A DNA stretch of 64,000 nucleotides from Bacillota bacterium (GCA_023426125.1 JAFABI010000017.1:186001-250000), one strand, 5' to 3'. Positions 17,832-28,514 are shown, counted from the stretch's first letter. Notes: a model not told the origin generated them from the sequence alone. Numbers and translations are program-made.

Positions 17832-18725
17832 ATGTATAGCATTAAGCCACATCCAAAAAGAGAAGTTATAAATTCTATATTGGCTGTTTTGCCGGCGTTG
17901 ACCGTATATTTTGTTTTTAGCTGTTATCCTCTGTTTCTAAGCCTGGTTTATTCATTTACCGATTGGGATGGAATAAGCAAATCCTACAACTTTGTCGGAT
18001 TAAGAAATTTTATTGCCTTATTTAAAGATGATATGGTGTTTTTATCATTTAAAAACACCATACACTTTGCAGTTATTGCCGCTATAGTGGGAACAATTTT
18101 ACAAATGATAATTGCAATTATATTGCATGGAAAATTTACAGGAAGAAATGTATTCCGTGCTATTTTTTATATACCGGCTGTAATCAGCACGGTCGTTATG
18201 GCCCTTTCATGGAGGAATATCTTACAATATGTGGGTTTTGTAAACACATTTTTAAAGAATATCGGGCTTGAACATCTTTCTAAAGACTGGCTGGGGAGTA
18301 CGGGTACTGCCATGAATTCCCTGATACTGATAAATACGCTGCAATACCTGGGAATAGGAATGATAATCTTTTTGGCAGGATTAAACAGCATACCGCATGA
18401 TGTGTATGAAGCTTCGGAATTGGATGGAGCAGTAGGCTTTAAAAACTTTCTTTATATAACATTACCTCTCATTATGCCTTCTGTAACAATCGTCAGTTTT
18501 ACGGCTATAACAGGTGCCTTAAAATTCTTTGACCTTCCTTACCTGATGACAAACGGTGGCCCGGCAAATGCGACAATATCACTGTCTATGGAGGTTTACA
18601 ACCTGTTGTTCAGCAATAATACCTTTGGATTAGGAAGCGCTGTCGGGTTTGTATTCTTCATATTTATTGCAGCGGTGTCGCTTCTTCAACTCAGGGTTAC
18701 CAGGAGCAGGGAGGTGGAATATTAA
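17832..18725 (+). CDS. CUT1 sugar ABC transporter permease (MalF-like)
   Basis: 297 residues, six predicted membrane spans beginning VINSILAVLPALTVYFVFSCYP. The cytoplasmic EAA loop is YEASELDGAVGFKNFLYITLPLIMP, which docks to the ATPase. Typical length for the family. No ATP-binding subunit is encoded anywhere in the window, so it probably uses a shared MsmK-type ATPase from elsewhere. GGGGACAAATAGTA precedes the ATG; the second permease starts 4 bp after its stop. Confidence 0.92.
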   Translation: MYSIKPHPKREVINSILAVLPALTVYFVFSCYPLFLSLVYSFTDWDGISKSYNFVGLRNFIALFKDDMVFLSFKNTIHFAVIAAIVGTILQMIIAIILHGKFTGRNVFRAIFYIPAVISTVVMALSWRNILQYVGFVNTFLKNIGLEHLSKDWLGSTGTAMNSLILINTLQYLGIGMIIFLAGLNSIPHDVYEASELDGAVGFKNFLYITLPLIMPSVTIVSFTAITGALKFFDLPYLMTNGGPANATISLSMEVYNLLFSNNTFGLGSAVGFVFFIFIAAVSLLQLRVTRSREVEY

Positions 18726-18729
18726 GCTC

Positions 18730-19557
18730 ATGAAACGGAAATCCAAACTTTTGATCCTGCTGGAATACTTATTTATCTATTCTTTAGCCTTGTGTGTTTT
18801 ATTTCCGATTATAAACGTATTTCTTAACAGCTTTAAAACAAATGAAGACATTAACCGGGTTGTTTTTTGGGTTAACAAGTTGCAGCTTGATAATTATGTT
18901 AATGTGTTAAAAAAGGGAACCGTATTTTCGGGATTTGCAAATTCTCTTATCTATACAGGTTTATCCATGTGCTTTTCGATTCTTGTGTGCTCCATTGCAG
19001 GTTATGCGCTTGGCAGGAGAAAAGAGAAAATATTCAAATGGATTTACATAATCTTTCTTGCTTCCATGATGATTCCATCAGTAGCTAATTTAGCCTCATT
19101 ATATTCCATGCTAAACAAATTTCACCTCATTGACAACAGGCTTGGAATAATCCTGATATTTACTTCCGGCACCATTCCCATGGGGATATTGTTGTTCACA
19201 GGATTTGTAAAAACAATACCAGCGCAGTTGGATGAAGCTGCTACAATTGATGGCTGTGGGTATTCCTACCGCTTCATGTATGTTATACTACCGCTTATGA
19301 AGCAGGTTATGGTTACTCAATCTATTGTCTCTTCACTTGGAATTTGGAATGATTTCTACAACAGTTTGGTATTCTTAAGATCCAAATCAAAAATGCCTCT
19401 GCCGATGGCCGTATATTCATTTATGAGCGAGCATTCCAACGACTGGGGAGCTGTATTTGCTTTGATGTCGCTTGCTTGCATTCCGCCGATACTATTCTTC
19501 CTGTTTGGACAGAAATATTTTTACGGCGGTGTTGCTGCAGGAGCTATTAAAGGGTAA
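18730..19557 (+). CDS. CUT1 sugar ABC transporter permease (MalG-like)
   Basis: 275 residues with six spans and the EAA loop DEAATIDGCGYSYRFMYVILPLM. The start ATG at 18730 gives MKRKSKLLILLEYLF, the normal N-terminus; the longer upstream frame overlaps the previous gene. GGGAGGTGG lies a little far upstream. C-terminal FGQKYFYGGVAAGAIKG is the characteristic tail. With the upstream permease it forms the membrane channel for the sugar bound by the 16343 lipoprotein. Confidence 0.92.
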   Translation: MKRKSKLLILLEYLFIYSLALCVLFPIINVFLNSFKTNEDINRVVFWVNKLQLDNYVNVLKKGTVFSGFANSLIYTGLSMCFSILVCSIAGYALGRRKEKIFKWIYIIFLASMMIPSVANLASLYSMLNKFHLIDNRLGIILIFTSGTIPMGILLFTGFVKTIPAQLDEAATIDGCGYSYRFMYVILPLMKQVMVTQSIVSSLGIWNDFYNSLVFLRSKSKMPLPMAVYSFMSEHSNDWGAVFALMSLACIPPILFFLFGQKYFYGGVAAGAIKG

Positions 19558-19648
19558 GTCAAAATGAGGCCGGGAAATGAATCCTTGACTCATTTGTACT
19601 ATAAATCATATCATCGGACCACTTAGGATTATAGGGAGGGAAATGAAA

Positions 19649-22600
19649 ATGTTTAAAAGAGGTATAGCAGCTTGGCTCATACTGGTAATGATCTTTTCTA
19701 TGTGCTTCTCAATGGCAATAACCGCCTCAGCGCAATCATCGGAATTGCTTTCTAACCCGGGTTTCGAAAGCGGAACTACTGGATGGTATGGCCAAATGGC
19801 AACAATAAGCACAGACACTGTAAATGTAAATTCTGGCTCAAGTTCATTAAAAATTTCCGACAGGAGTGTAGACTACAGTACAGCTGTGCAGGATGTAACT
19901 TCTCTATTAAGGAGCTATGGGAATGGAAATTACAATATCAGCGGATATGCAAAATTAGCAGAGGATGTCTCTTGCAGTCCGCTTATCATTATTAAATATA
20001 ATGATGATAACGGTGATCACTATGCTGCAACAGACCGTACGGCGATTAATAATACCGACTTTACAAAATTGGAAAAACAGGTAGCAATCAGCTGGACCGG
20101 AACTTTGAACTATGCGCACATGTATATACAAACCGGACTGGGTGGAAACGAGTGTCCTACTACCGATTTGTATATAGACGACTTTAGCCTGATAAATCCT
20201 GATTATGTGGCTCCTCCACAAGTACAATCACCTGAACTTCTCAACAATCCGGGGTTTGAGGGTGGAACATCCGGATGGTCTCCTGAAAACGGTTCAACCA
20301 TAACTCTTGATACGGGTAATGTAAACTCAGGTGTTAACTCCCTAAAGATTTCAGATAGATCAGCCGACTGGAGCTCGGCTTCTCAGAATGTTATGAATGC
20401 TTTAAAAAGTTATGGGCCCGGAAATTACAGGTTCACAGGCTATGTAAAGCTTTCATCAGGGACAGCAAGCCCTGCGATTGTTTTGAAGCTCAATGGTAAT
20501 TCATATTTTAGTACCGACTGGATACCTGTTGATGCTAATGGCTTTACTAAAATAGAAAAAAATATAAATATAACTTGGAGTGGGAAATTAACCTCTGCAG
20601 TGCTATATATACAAACAGGAACATCCGGAGGCGACTATACTGACGATTTATATATAGATGATTTCAGTTTGGTAAATTTGGACAGAGCTGAACCAATCCA
20701 ATTAAATCAGCCGGGGCCCGCGAATCTTGCTCTTGGAAAAACAGTGACAGCTTCAAGTACTCAGACCCATTATTCTCCTTCATACATAGTAAATGGAGAA
20801 AATGATACCAGTAGCTGGACTCACTGGGCGGCAGACGTATCACAAGGACCGCAGTGGGTAGAAATTGATTTTGCTGAAGATATAATCCTTAACAGGATAG
20901 AAATGTATCTGATGAATCCTTATACGCAGAAGGGATATGAAGTCCAGTACTTAGACGGTGAAGAGTGGAAGAATTGCTTCGGTAAGGTGACGAACAACAC
21001 AGAAGTACATAATTCATATACATTCAGTTGTATAACAACTTCAAAACTCAGGGTATATATGACAGAGGGCAATGTCCTCCAGGATGGAGTTGGTGGTAGT
21101 GAAAATATTGCACGCATAGTTGAAGTGGAGGTGTATTACGATCGGAACTATGCCTTTAATCGCCCTGTAACGGCTTCAAGCACCCAGCCTGGTTATTCGC
21201 CGTCAAACATAGTAAATGGAAATGAAGATACTAATACATGGACACACTGGGCGACGGATGTTTCCCAGGGTCCGCAGTGGGTAATTATTGATTTTGGAAG
21301 TCCTACTACATTTAAAAGAGTTGAATTTTATACAATGTCCGGATATGAACAAAAGGGATACGAAATTCAATATTGGGACGGTATGGATTGGGTGAATTGC
21401 TTTCCAAAGGTTTCCAATAATACTCTGGATCATATATCGCATAACTTTAGTGAAGTAACCAGTGATAAGTTGAGAGTGTATTTAACAGAGGGAAATGTCC
21501 AGCAGCATGGACAAGGTGGCGCAGAAAATGTTGCAAGAATTGTCCAGGTAGAAGTTTATAACACGAGTGGCGTTAGTGTAGATAATACAAACTATCCTGA
21601 CCCCATTCCACAGAGTATAGACGATCGGCAGGAAAAAACGGTGGTAGGGGCAATTAGGTGGGATGCATGGGGTGGAACATCTTCGGTGACTGACCCTGGA
21701 ACCCAGACACAAAGGGCACTTTCACCTGAAAAATATCATTTTAGGCTCCCATGGTATGCAACAGTTACAGGTGAAAATACTGCAAGTATTCCTGAATACA
21801 CCCAGGATATAGTCGACAAGGAAATTCATTATGCAAAAAACGCAGGAATTGATTACTGGGCTTTCGTAATGTATCAGGATGAAGGGAACAGTGCGCAGCA
21901 GTTAAATAGGGCAAGAGATCTGTACTTATCCAGTGAGCATAAAAATGATGTTAAATGGTGTGCTCTATTAGGTGCCTCAAATTACCAATCCGGTAATTAC
22001 CCATGGTTGGTATCCCAATTCAGCAACCAAAATTATCAGAAGGTATTGAACGGAAGGCCATTGCTATACCTTTGGTCCACTGATAAATCAATTGTGGATG
22101 CGTTGAGGTTGGAATGTAACTCTCAAGGGGTGAATGAACCATATATTGTTATTATGGGGACAAATGGAAAAACCATGAAACAGATGCAGGGAGATGCGCT
22201 AAGTGCTTATACCGGATTTGGTGGGAATGGATCTCCATATTCAAGTATTGCAATCAAAGATCAAAGTAACTGGGATTTGTGGGAAAGCTATGGAGTACAA
22301 GTTGTTCCTATGGTTACTGCCGGGTGGGATCCACGTCCACGTATAGACAATCCTGTTTCATGGACTAGTTATGGAGAGGACCAGTGGGCTCAGACAGGAA
22401 CTCCACGGGAAATAGCGGATAATCTCAAAGCAGCCTTAAGCTGGAACAAAAGCCACAGGTCTTCAAACTATCCCAATGCAGTATTAATGTATGCATGGAA
22501 TGAAAATGATGAAGGCGGGTGGATAATTCCGACATATGATCCAAGTAATGCAGATACTCCGAATACGGCAAGGCTTGACGCAATACAAGAAGTAATAAGC

Positions 22601-24136
22601 GATTATCATGATTCAACCCTTTCAGGAATTATCGCTGGAGGACTTAATATAGGTGGTTTTACGCCGGATGTCAGGAGTTACAATGTTAAGCTTCCGGCTG
22701 GAACAACAGCTGCGCCTTTTGTAGCGGCTACACCAAGTAATGCTAATGCCGAAGTTACGGTAACACAGGCATCCGTACTTCCCGGAGAAGCAATAATTAC
22801 GGTATCAGCGGAAGACGGAATTACAGAGAGCACTTATAAAATCATTTTCGAAGTTGATACAAATGATAACAACAATAATGACAATGATAACAATAACAAC
22901 GATAAAAACAGTAACACTGAAAATACAAACAAGGGTAGAGAGACAACAAAAGTTGTTACATTTGGAGATAGCACAAAGATTATAGCAAAACCGGTGAGCA
23001 ATATAGACACAGGTATTGCTGCCTTAACAATATTACAGGACACAATTAATGAAGCATTGACAGCAGCAAAACAGAATACTTATGGTGTTAAGGAAATTAC
23101 CATTGAGGTTTCAGCAGCAGAAGGAGCCAAAACGTATTCCCTAGGGTTGCCTGCAAGTGTTCTTGCTTCTGAAACGCCGGATAAGGTGATTGAAATAAAA
23201 ACTCCTGTTGCGGAGATTACTGTTCCTGGTAATATGTTTGGAAAAACAAAGCCAGACATTGGAAAAAGCATTGAAATAGTGGTAAAGAACTATGATATAT
23301 CTGCTTTAGATAGTGAATCCCAAAAACAAATAGGAGGCAGGCCGGTAATTGATTTAAGTGTCAAAATTGATGGCAGGGAAATAATTTACAACAACCCTGG
23401 TGCGGCTGTTAAAGTATCTATTGACTATAAGCCATCTGAAAATGAATTATTGGATCCTGAGCATATTGTAGTGTACTATATAGATGAAAAAGGCAGCTTG
23501 ATCCCTATATCTGATGGAAAATATGAAAAGGACAGCGGAAAAGTTGCATTTACTATAACTCATTTTAGCAAGTATGCTGTTGCCTATGTGAAAAAAACTT
23601 TCAGTGATATTGATAAATATCCCTGGATAGTAAAACCTGTTGAAGTACTTGCATCAAAAGGTGTCCTGGAAGGTGCCCCGGGAAATCTCTTCAGCCCTGA
23701 AAAGTCTATAGCAAGAGGAGAATATGTTATGTGGCTTGTAAAAGCTATGGGGCTTACAACAGAGCTTGGTGAAAGCTTCAGTGATGTGAATGGTACAGAC
23801 AACTATTACGAAGCCCTGGTCATAGCGAAGAAGCTGGGAATAGCTAAGGGTACAGGGAGAAACATGTTCAAACCTGAAACGGCAATTTCAAGACAGGATA
23901 TGATGGTACTCACAATCAGAGCCTTGAAGGTGAAGAATAAAAAGCTGACACTGGGAACAGTGACTGACATTAATAACTTTGTCGATTCAGATCAAGTTTC
24001 AACGTATGCTGTGGATGATGTGGCTACGCTGATAAAATCCGGCATTATAAAGGGAAATGACAATAAACTGAATCCTACAATAAGTACATCAAGAGCAGAG
24101 GCTGCACAGGTAATTTATAGAATTTACTGCTATTAA
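19649..24136 (+). CDS. SLH-anchored multimodular GH99/WbsX-like glycosidase
   Basis: 1495 residues. Order: signal peptide (1-28); two tandem carbohydrate-binding-like jelly rolls starting ELLSNPGFESG and ELLNNPGFEGG (about 30-185, 190-345); two F5/8 type C (CBM32-like) domains starting NLALGKTVTASS and NYAFNRPVTASS (about 358-495, 500-645); a TIM-barrel region (about 660-985) with GAIRWDAWGG, AGIDYWAFVMYQ and MYAWNENDEGG, resembling the GH99-like/WbsX group; a cadherin-like domain (990-1065); an Asn/Asp-rich linker; a beta domain; and three SLH repeats (1317-1495) that anchor it to the cell wall. Start 19649 has GGGAGGG at ideal spacing. It likely attacks a wall-bound or plant polysaccharide whose oligomers the upstream transporter imports. 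Catalytic assignment is by motif only. Confidence 0.85.
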   Translation: MFKRGIAAWLILVMIFSMCFSMAITASAQSSELLSNPGFESGTTGWYGQMATISTDTVNVNSGSSSLKISDRSVDYSTAVQDVTSLLRSYGNGNYNISGYAKLAEDVSCSPLIIIKYNDDNGDHYAATDRTAINNTDFTKLEKQVAISWTGTLNYAHMYIQTGLGGNECPTTDLYIDDFSLINPDYVAPPQVQSPELLNNPGFEGGTSGWSPENGSTITLDTGNVNSGVNSLKISDRSADWSSASQNVMNALKSYGPGNYRFTGYVKLSSGTASPAIVLKLNGNSYFSTDWIPVDANGFTKIEKNINITWSGKLTSAVLYIQTGTSGGDYTDDLYIDDFSLVNLDRAEPIQLNQPGPANLALGKTVTASSTQTHYSPSYIVNGENDTSSWTHWAADVSQGPQWVEIDFAEDIILNRIEMYLMNPYTQKGYEVQYLDGEEWKNCFGKVTNNTEVHNSYTFSCITTSKLRVYMTEGNVLQDGVGGSENIARIVEVEVYYDRNYAFNRPVTASSTQPGYSPSNIVNGNEDTNTWTHWATDVSQGPQWVIIDFGSPTTFKRVEFYTMSGYEQKGYEIQYWDGMDWVNCFPKVSNNTLDHISHNFSEVTSDKLRVYLTEGNVQQHGQGGAENVARIVQVEVYNTSGVSVDNTNYPDPIPQSIDDRQEKTVVGAIRWDAWGGTSSVTDPGTQTQRALSPEKYHFRLPWYATVTGENTASIPEYTQDIVDKEIHYAKNAGIDYWAFVMYQDEGNSAQQLNRARDLYLSSEHKNDVKWCALLGASNYQSGNYPWLVSQFSNQNYQKVLNGRPLLYLWSTDKSIVDALRLECNSQGVNEPYIVIMGTNGKTMKQMQGDALSAYTGFGGNGSPYSSIAIKDQSNWDLWESYGVQVVPMVTAGWDPRPRIDNPVSWTSYGEDQWAQTGTPREIADNLKAALSWNKSHRSSNYPNAVLMYAWNENDEGGWIIPTYDPSNADTPNTARLDAIQEVISDYHDSTLSGIIAGGLNIGGFTPDVRSYNVKLPAGTTAAPFVAATPSNANAEVTVTQASVLPGEAIITVSAEDGITESTYKIIFEVDTNDNNNNDNDNNNNDKNSNTENTNKGRETTKVVTFGDSTKIIAKPVSNIDTGIAALTILQDTINEALTAAKQNTYGVKEITIEVSAAEGAKTYSLGLPASVLASETPDKVIEIKTPVAEITVPGNMFGKTKPDIGKSIEIVVKNYDISALDSESQKQIGGRPVIDLSVKIDGREIIYNNPGAAVKVSIDYKPSENELLDPEHIVVYYIDEKGSLIPISDGKYEKDSGKVAFTITHFSKYAVAYVKKTFSDIDKYPWIVKPVEVLASKGVLEGAPGNLFSPEKSIARGEYVMWLVKAMGLTTELGESFSDVNGTDNYYEALVIAKKLGIAKGTGRNMFKPETAISRQDMMVLTIRALKVKNKKLTLGTVTDINNFVDSDQVSTYAVDDVATLIKSGIIKGNDNKLNPTISTSRAEAAQVIYRIYCY

Positions 24137-24227
24137 TTGGATATGTGCTATATAAATAAAGATAAATCATAGCTTGTAAGAGCGTTTCAGAAATAGCTAT
24201 TGCCGGTTGAGGGAAAAGAGGAATAGG

Positions 24228-26357
24228 ATGAAAACAGTATGGACAAAGGGCAACCGCCATGATATGAATTATCATGTTGCGTTTGTAACAGAATTGGATA
24301 TCGGTAACGAGCCTGCGTGTATTACATTAATCGCCGGAAATATATACCGGTTGTTTGTGGATGGACAATTGATTGGGTACGGGCCTGCCAGGGCGGCGCA
24401 TGGATATACGCGGCAGGACCATTATGTGTTAAAACAGTATACCAACACCCATATTCATCTTACGGTTGAGGTATATGCGGCCAACGCGAATAATTTTTAC
24501 TATGCCGATCAACTTCCTTTTTTCGGCGCCGAAGTCAGGTGTGCCGGCCATATAGCGGCGTCGACAGAGAACCAAAGCTTTCAGGCTTACCGTATGACCG
24601 ATAGGGTACAGGCTGTGCAACGGTACAGTTATCAGAGACTTTTTGTTGAGGCATATGTGATGGAGAAAGATCGAACTGCATTTTACAAAGGGGATTACCG
24701 CGCCTTTCCGCAGCTTGAGCTGGAGGAGGTGGCACCTCTCAAAATCCTTAGCAGGAATGTACCTTATCCGGTTTTGGAACAGGTTAAATGTGAACGGCTG
24801 GTTGAGACGGGCAGAGTGGAAATTAATTCGGAAAAACCAAAATGGATGGACCATTCGATTACTGAAATAGGGCGCAACCTGGCGGGATTCTCCCGTGAAG
24901 ACTGGCAGGCGGCCTTGAGTGATAAAGCCAGCAGCTTTGTTTTTTATAAAATGGAAGATGTATTGCCGTCGCTGACTGAAATGACCTATCAGGTATATGA
25001 TATGAAGCGAAACTTATCAGGCTTTATTCAAATGGACATCGAGGTGAAAAAACAGGCGGAAATATATGTTTTGTGGAAGGAGACAGCTGTTGCCCCGTCT
25101 GAACGGGAGGCGCTAAATGTAAGCTTAGAGGGCGGATCGACCTGTAATGTAATTCAGTACCGCCTGAAGGCGGGCAGGTATTCTTTGCTGAGCTTTGAGC
25201 CGGTCAGCGGACGCTTTTTCAAGGTAGTAACGCTGGCTGGAGAAGTGGACGTAAAAGCTTTTGGAATGACGCTATATGAGCACCCGGATGCATATCTCCG
25301 GAAAGAAATTCTGCCGGATACACAATTGCAGTTAATCTATGAAGCGTGCCGGAATACTTTTGCGCAGAATGCGGTTGATATTTTTACCGATTGTCCGTCA
25401 CGGGAGCGTGCCGGATGGCTTTGTGACAGTTTTTTTACAGGCCGGGCGGAAGCCTTTTTCACCGGGAACAATGTGATAGAATATAATTTTCTTGAAAATT
25501 ATGCACTTTCCCCACAGCTTGAAGACCTGCCGGACGGAATGATCCCCTGCTGTTACCCGGGTGACCACAACGGCGGTACCTATATTCCGACTTGGGCGAT
25601 GTGGTATGTATTGGAGTTGGACGCTTACTATCGCAGAACCAAAGATGACCGGATGGTATCCCTATCTAAAGATAAGGTCTACGGGTTAATCCGCTTTTTT
25701 GAAAGATATCTCAATGAGGACGGGTTGCTGGAAGATTTAGAAAGCTGGGTATTTATTGACGGTGGAAAGGCAAATGATACAGCGTATGTCAGCGGCGTCA
25801 ACTATCCGGCAAATATACTTTATGCCCAGATGCTTCTTTCCGCTGACAACCTCTATCGGGACGATAAATTGATCAAGCAATACAAAGCGCTCCTCCCGGT
25901 GATTCGGAATCAATCCTTTAACGGTACTTTTTTTGAAGATAACCGCATCCGTAAAAACGGCGTTTTGTCTGCAACAGGAAATTGTTCGGAGGTCTGCCAA
26001 TATTACGCTTTTTTGTTCGGAGTTGCGGATAAGAAAAACCACGCCGCACTGATGAACAAGCTGGTAACCGAATTCGTTCCTCAACGGGATAGCGCCCGGT
26101 GTTACCCCGGTATCGATAAACCGTACATGTTTATCGGATGCTTTTTACGTCTTTGGTTTCTTTTCCAAAATGAGTTTTACCGGCAGTTGATAGACGAATG
26201 CAGATTTTTGTTTTTACCTATGGCTGAAACCACGGCGACTCTATGGGAACATGATGATACCTGCAGCCTTAATCACGGTTTTGCATCTGTAGCGGCCTAT
26301 TATATGGTACACAGTCTTAACAGAATCAATTTTGATAAGACTGAGATATATTGTTAG
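24228..26357 (+). CDS. GH78-like alpha-L-rhamnosidase family protein, cytoplasmic
   Basis: 709 residues without signal peptide. An N-terminal beta domain (IYRLFVDGQLIGYGPARA) is typical of GH78 enzymes, and the (alpha/alpha)6 barrel shows FTDCPSRERAGWLCD, which matches the conserved DCPxRxE region where GH78 binds its sugar, then DGMIPCCYPGD and EDLESWVFIDGG. It would remove terminal L-rhamnose (or a related sugar) from imported oligosaccharides. Start at 24228 with AAAGAGGAATAGG; the upstream in-frame ATG lacks spacing. Lies 91 bp after the SLH enzyme. Confidence 0.82.
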   Translation: MKTVWTKGNRHDMNYHVAFVTELDIGNEPACITLIAGNIYRLFVDGQLIGYGPARAAHGYTRQDHYVLKQYTNTHIHLTVEVYAANANNFYYADQLPFFGAEVRCAGHIAASTENQSFQAYRMTDRVQAVQRYSYQRLFVEAYVMEKDRTAFYKGDYRAFPQLELEEVAPLKILSRNVPYPVLEQVKCERLVETGRVEINSEKPKWMDHSITEIGRNLAGFSREDWQAALSDKASSFVFYKMEDVLPSLTEMTYQVYDMKRNLSGFIQMDIEVKKQAEIYVLWKETAVAPSEREALNVSLEGGSTCNVIQYRLKAGRYSLLSFEPVSGRFFKVVTLAGEVDVKAFGMTLYEHPDAYLRKEILPDTQLQLIYEACRNTFAQNAVDIFTDCPSRERAGWLCDSFFTGRAEAFFTGNNVIEYNFLENYALSPQLEDLPDGMIPCCYPGDHNGGTYIPTWAMWYVLELDAYYRRTKDDRMVSLSKDKVYGLIRFFERYLNEDGLLEDLESWVFIDGGKANDTAYVSGVNYPANILYAQMLLSADNLYRDDKLIKQYKALLPVIRNQSFNGTFFEDNRIRKNGVLSATGNCSEVCQYYAFLFGVADKKNHAALMNKLVTEFVPQRDSARCYPGIDKPYMFIGCFLRLWFLFQNEFYRQLIDECRFLFLPMAETTATLWEHDDTCSLNHGFASVAAYYMVHSLNRINFDKTEIYC

Positions 26358-26507
26358 ACGTAAGCATATTTAGAACATCAGCGTGAATTATACCTTAAAC
26401 GGCGCGCATTCCAAAAGACATGTGAAAAAACCTTAGTGCGGCCGGATAAGTCTTTTAGCAAACATACATCCATATTTTAATCTTAAACACAGGGAGAATA
26501 TCGAACA

Positions 26508-28514
26508 ATGGAATACATAGACTTTCTGAATGACAAGCTTTTTTCTTTTACCTATGGCGGTACGGACAGCGAAGAGCTGCTGGCTAAATGTGCGCCGGAG
26601 GTCAAGAAAACAACAGAAAATGATGTTCATACCACCCATCTCTTGTTCCGTCTGCCGGACGGACTGGAAATCACACAAACCATACGGGAGTTTACGAAAT
26701 TCGGCGCCACGGAATGGCATATGGAATTTTGTAATACCGCCGTTAAAGATAGCAGGCTGCTGGAACACATTCGCGATTGCGATGTGAAATTTCCCTTTGG
26801 TTTTGATCGGTCGCCGGAGGCGGGGTATATACCGGATGAAAGCGTGCTGAAAATTTATAATCCTGCCGGTTCTAATTGGCAGCGGGATGAATTTGTCTGC
26901 CGAATAACATCCTTGCTTCCGGGTGAAGAAAGATATTACGCGCCTGAAGCGGGACGATCCTCTCAGGCCGTGGCTCCGTTTTTCGATGTGAATAAGGACG
27001 GCGGCGGTTTTCTGGCGGCGGTTGGCTGGAGCGGTCAGTGGTGCGCGGCTTTCACACGGGATGATAATTGTGTACGGGTATGCACCGGGTTGGAGGACTG
27101 CGCGTTTTATTTATATCCGCAGGAAAAGGTACGTACCACATCGGTGCTGCTGATGCCTTACACCGGCGGGCAGGACGCTGCGCATAACCGTTTCCGGAGG
27201 TTAATAAAACAGCACTTCTCTGTCATCGGACAGCCCGGGCGCCCGGAGGAAGCACCGCTCTCATATATGACATGGGGAGGACTAACCAGTGATATTCTGT
27301 TGGAGCGCATTAAAACCCTAAAAGAGAATAATTTAGATTACGAATATTTTTGGATTGACGCCGCGTGGTATGGGCAGACGGAGGAGTATTGTCCGGATGA
27401 ATTTCATTTGGAATGGTCGGAGCATACGGGCGACTGGTCGGTAAATAAACATATTCACCCACAGGAATTGGCGGACGTGGCCAAAGCGGTCAAAAATAGC
27501 GGGATGCGTTTTTTGTTATGGATGGAACCGGAGCGGGTGGTCGCTGCCGCGCCCATCGTCAGAGAGCATCCTGAATGGTTTTTATCTTTGCCGGATGGAA
27601 CTTATAACAAAAAGCCGGACGGGCTATTACTTAATCTGGGCAGAGATGATGTTCTGCAATATGTCACTGAATTGGTATCCGGATTGATTCGCAGGCTGGA
27701 CTTAAAATGCTATCGGCAGGATTTTAATATCGACCCGCTTCCTTTCTGGCGGCTTCATGAATTATCCGGGCGGAAAGGCATCAACGAGATTAAATATGTC
27801 ACCAACCTTTACCGCTTTTGGGACACGTTATTGGATAGGTTTCCGGATCTGATTATTGACAATTGTGCCAGCGGCGGCAAGCGTATAGATATTGAAACCC
27901 TTAAACGTTCAATTCCCCTATGGCGCAGCGATTATCAATGCACCTCCAATCATGACAGGGAAGCTACACAAATACATAACAGCGGTATTTCATGGTGGCT
28001 GCCCTATTCGGGAACAGGCTCCGGATACCGCACATGGAATAACAATGAGGATACATATAATGTTCGCAGTGCTTATTCCGCCTCATTGGCTATGCGGGTT
28101 AAAGAGGAAACCGAAGATCCGCTTCATACAAAAGAGCCGGACAAAATCGAATGGCTGAAAGTACGGATTAAAGAATATAAGGAAATTCGGCCATTTTTCT
28201 CCTGTGATTATTATCCACTGATCCCGATTTCGCTCGATCATAGCTGCTGGACAGCATGGCAATATGACCGGCCGGAAAACGGTGATGGAATTTTTATGTT
28301 TTTTCGCAGGAGTAAGTCGCCCTTTGACCGCTTAACTGTTTTTCCCGATGCGATGCAGAGCGGCAAGACCTATCGATTTGTATGTAAAGACACCGGCGAA
28401 GAACGCGTGTTTTCCGCTGAAGATCTAAGAATGTTTGGCTTTACGGTTACATTAAGCCAACAGCAGACAAGCGAAGTGTGGACTTACTTTGCATTACACG
28501 GTAATTCCGTTTGA
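26508..28514 (+). CDS. GH36-type alpha-galactosidase
   Basis: 668 residues, cytoplasmic. The barrel contains YEYFWIDAAWYG, FLLWMEPERV, CYRQDFNID with the expected nucleophile Asp, and DNCASGGKRID followed by PLWRSDYQC with the expected acid/base Asp. These match GH36 enzymes that release alpha-linked galactose from raffinose-type or galactomannan side chains. Lacks a signal peptide, so it acts on imported oligosaccharides. Its ATG follows CAGGGAG. It completes a set of transporter, extracellular enzyme and two intracellular exo-glycosidases. Confidence 0.9.
   Translation: MEYIDFLNDKLFSFTYGGTDSEELLAKCAPEVKKTTENDVHTTHLLFRLPDGLEITQTIREFTKFGATEWHMEFCNTAVKDSRLLEHIRDCDVKFPFGFDRSPEAGYIPDESVLKIYNPAGSNWQRDEFVCRITSLLPGEERYYAPEAGRSSQAVAPFFDVNKDGGGFLAAVGWSGQWCAAFTRDDNCVRVCTGLEDCAFYLYPQEKVRTTSVLLMPYTGGQDAAHNRFRRLIKQHFSVIGQPGRPEEAPLSYMTWGGLTSDILLERIKTLKENNLDYEYFWIDAAWYGQTEEYCPDEFHLEWSEHTGDWSVNKHIHPQELADVAKAVKNSGMRFLLWMEPERVVAAAPIVREHPEWFLSLPDGTYNKKPDGLLLNLGRDDVLQYVTELVSGLIRRLDLKCYRQDFNIDPLPFWRLHELSGRKGINEIKYVTNLYRFWDTLLDRFPDLIIDNCASGGKRIDIETLKRSIPLWRSDYQCTSNHDREATQIHNSGISWWLPYSGTGSGYRTWNNNEDTYNVRSAYSASLAMRVKEETEDPLHTKEPDKIEWLKVRIKEYKEIRPFFSCDYYPLIPISLDHSCWTAWQYDRPENGDGIFMFFRRSKSPFDRLTVFPDAMQSGKTYRFVCKDTGEERVFSAEDLRMFGFTVTLSQQQTSEVWTYFALHGNSV

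Noticed and set aside
22860..22935. Repetitive AAC/GAT-rich stretch as a microsatellite or CRISPR-like repeat
   Set aside because: It encodes an Asn/Asp-rich linker inside the SLH protein, in frame.
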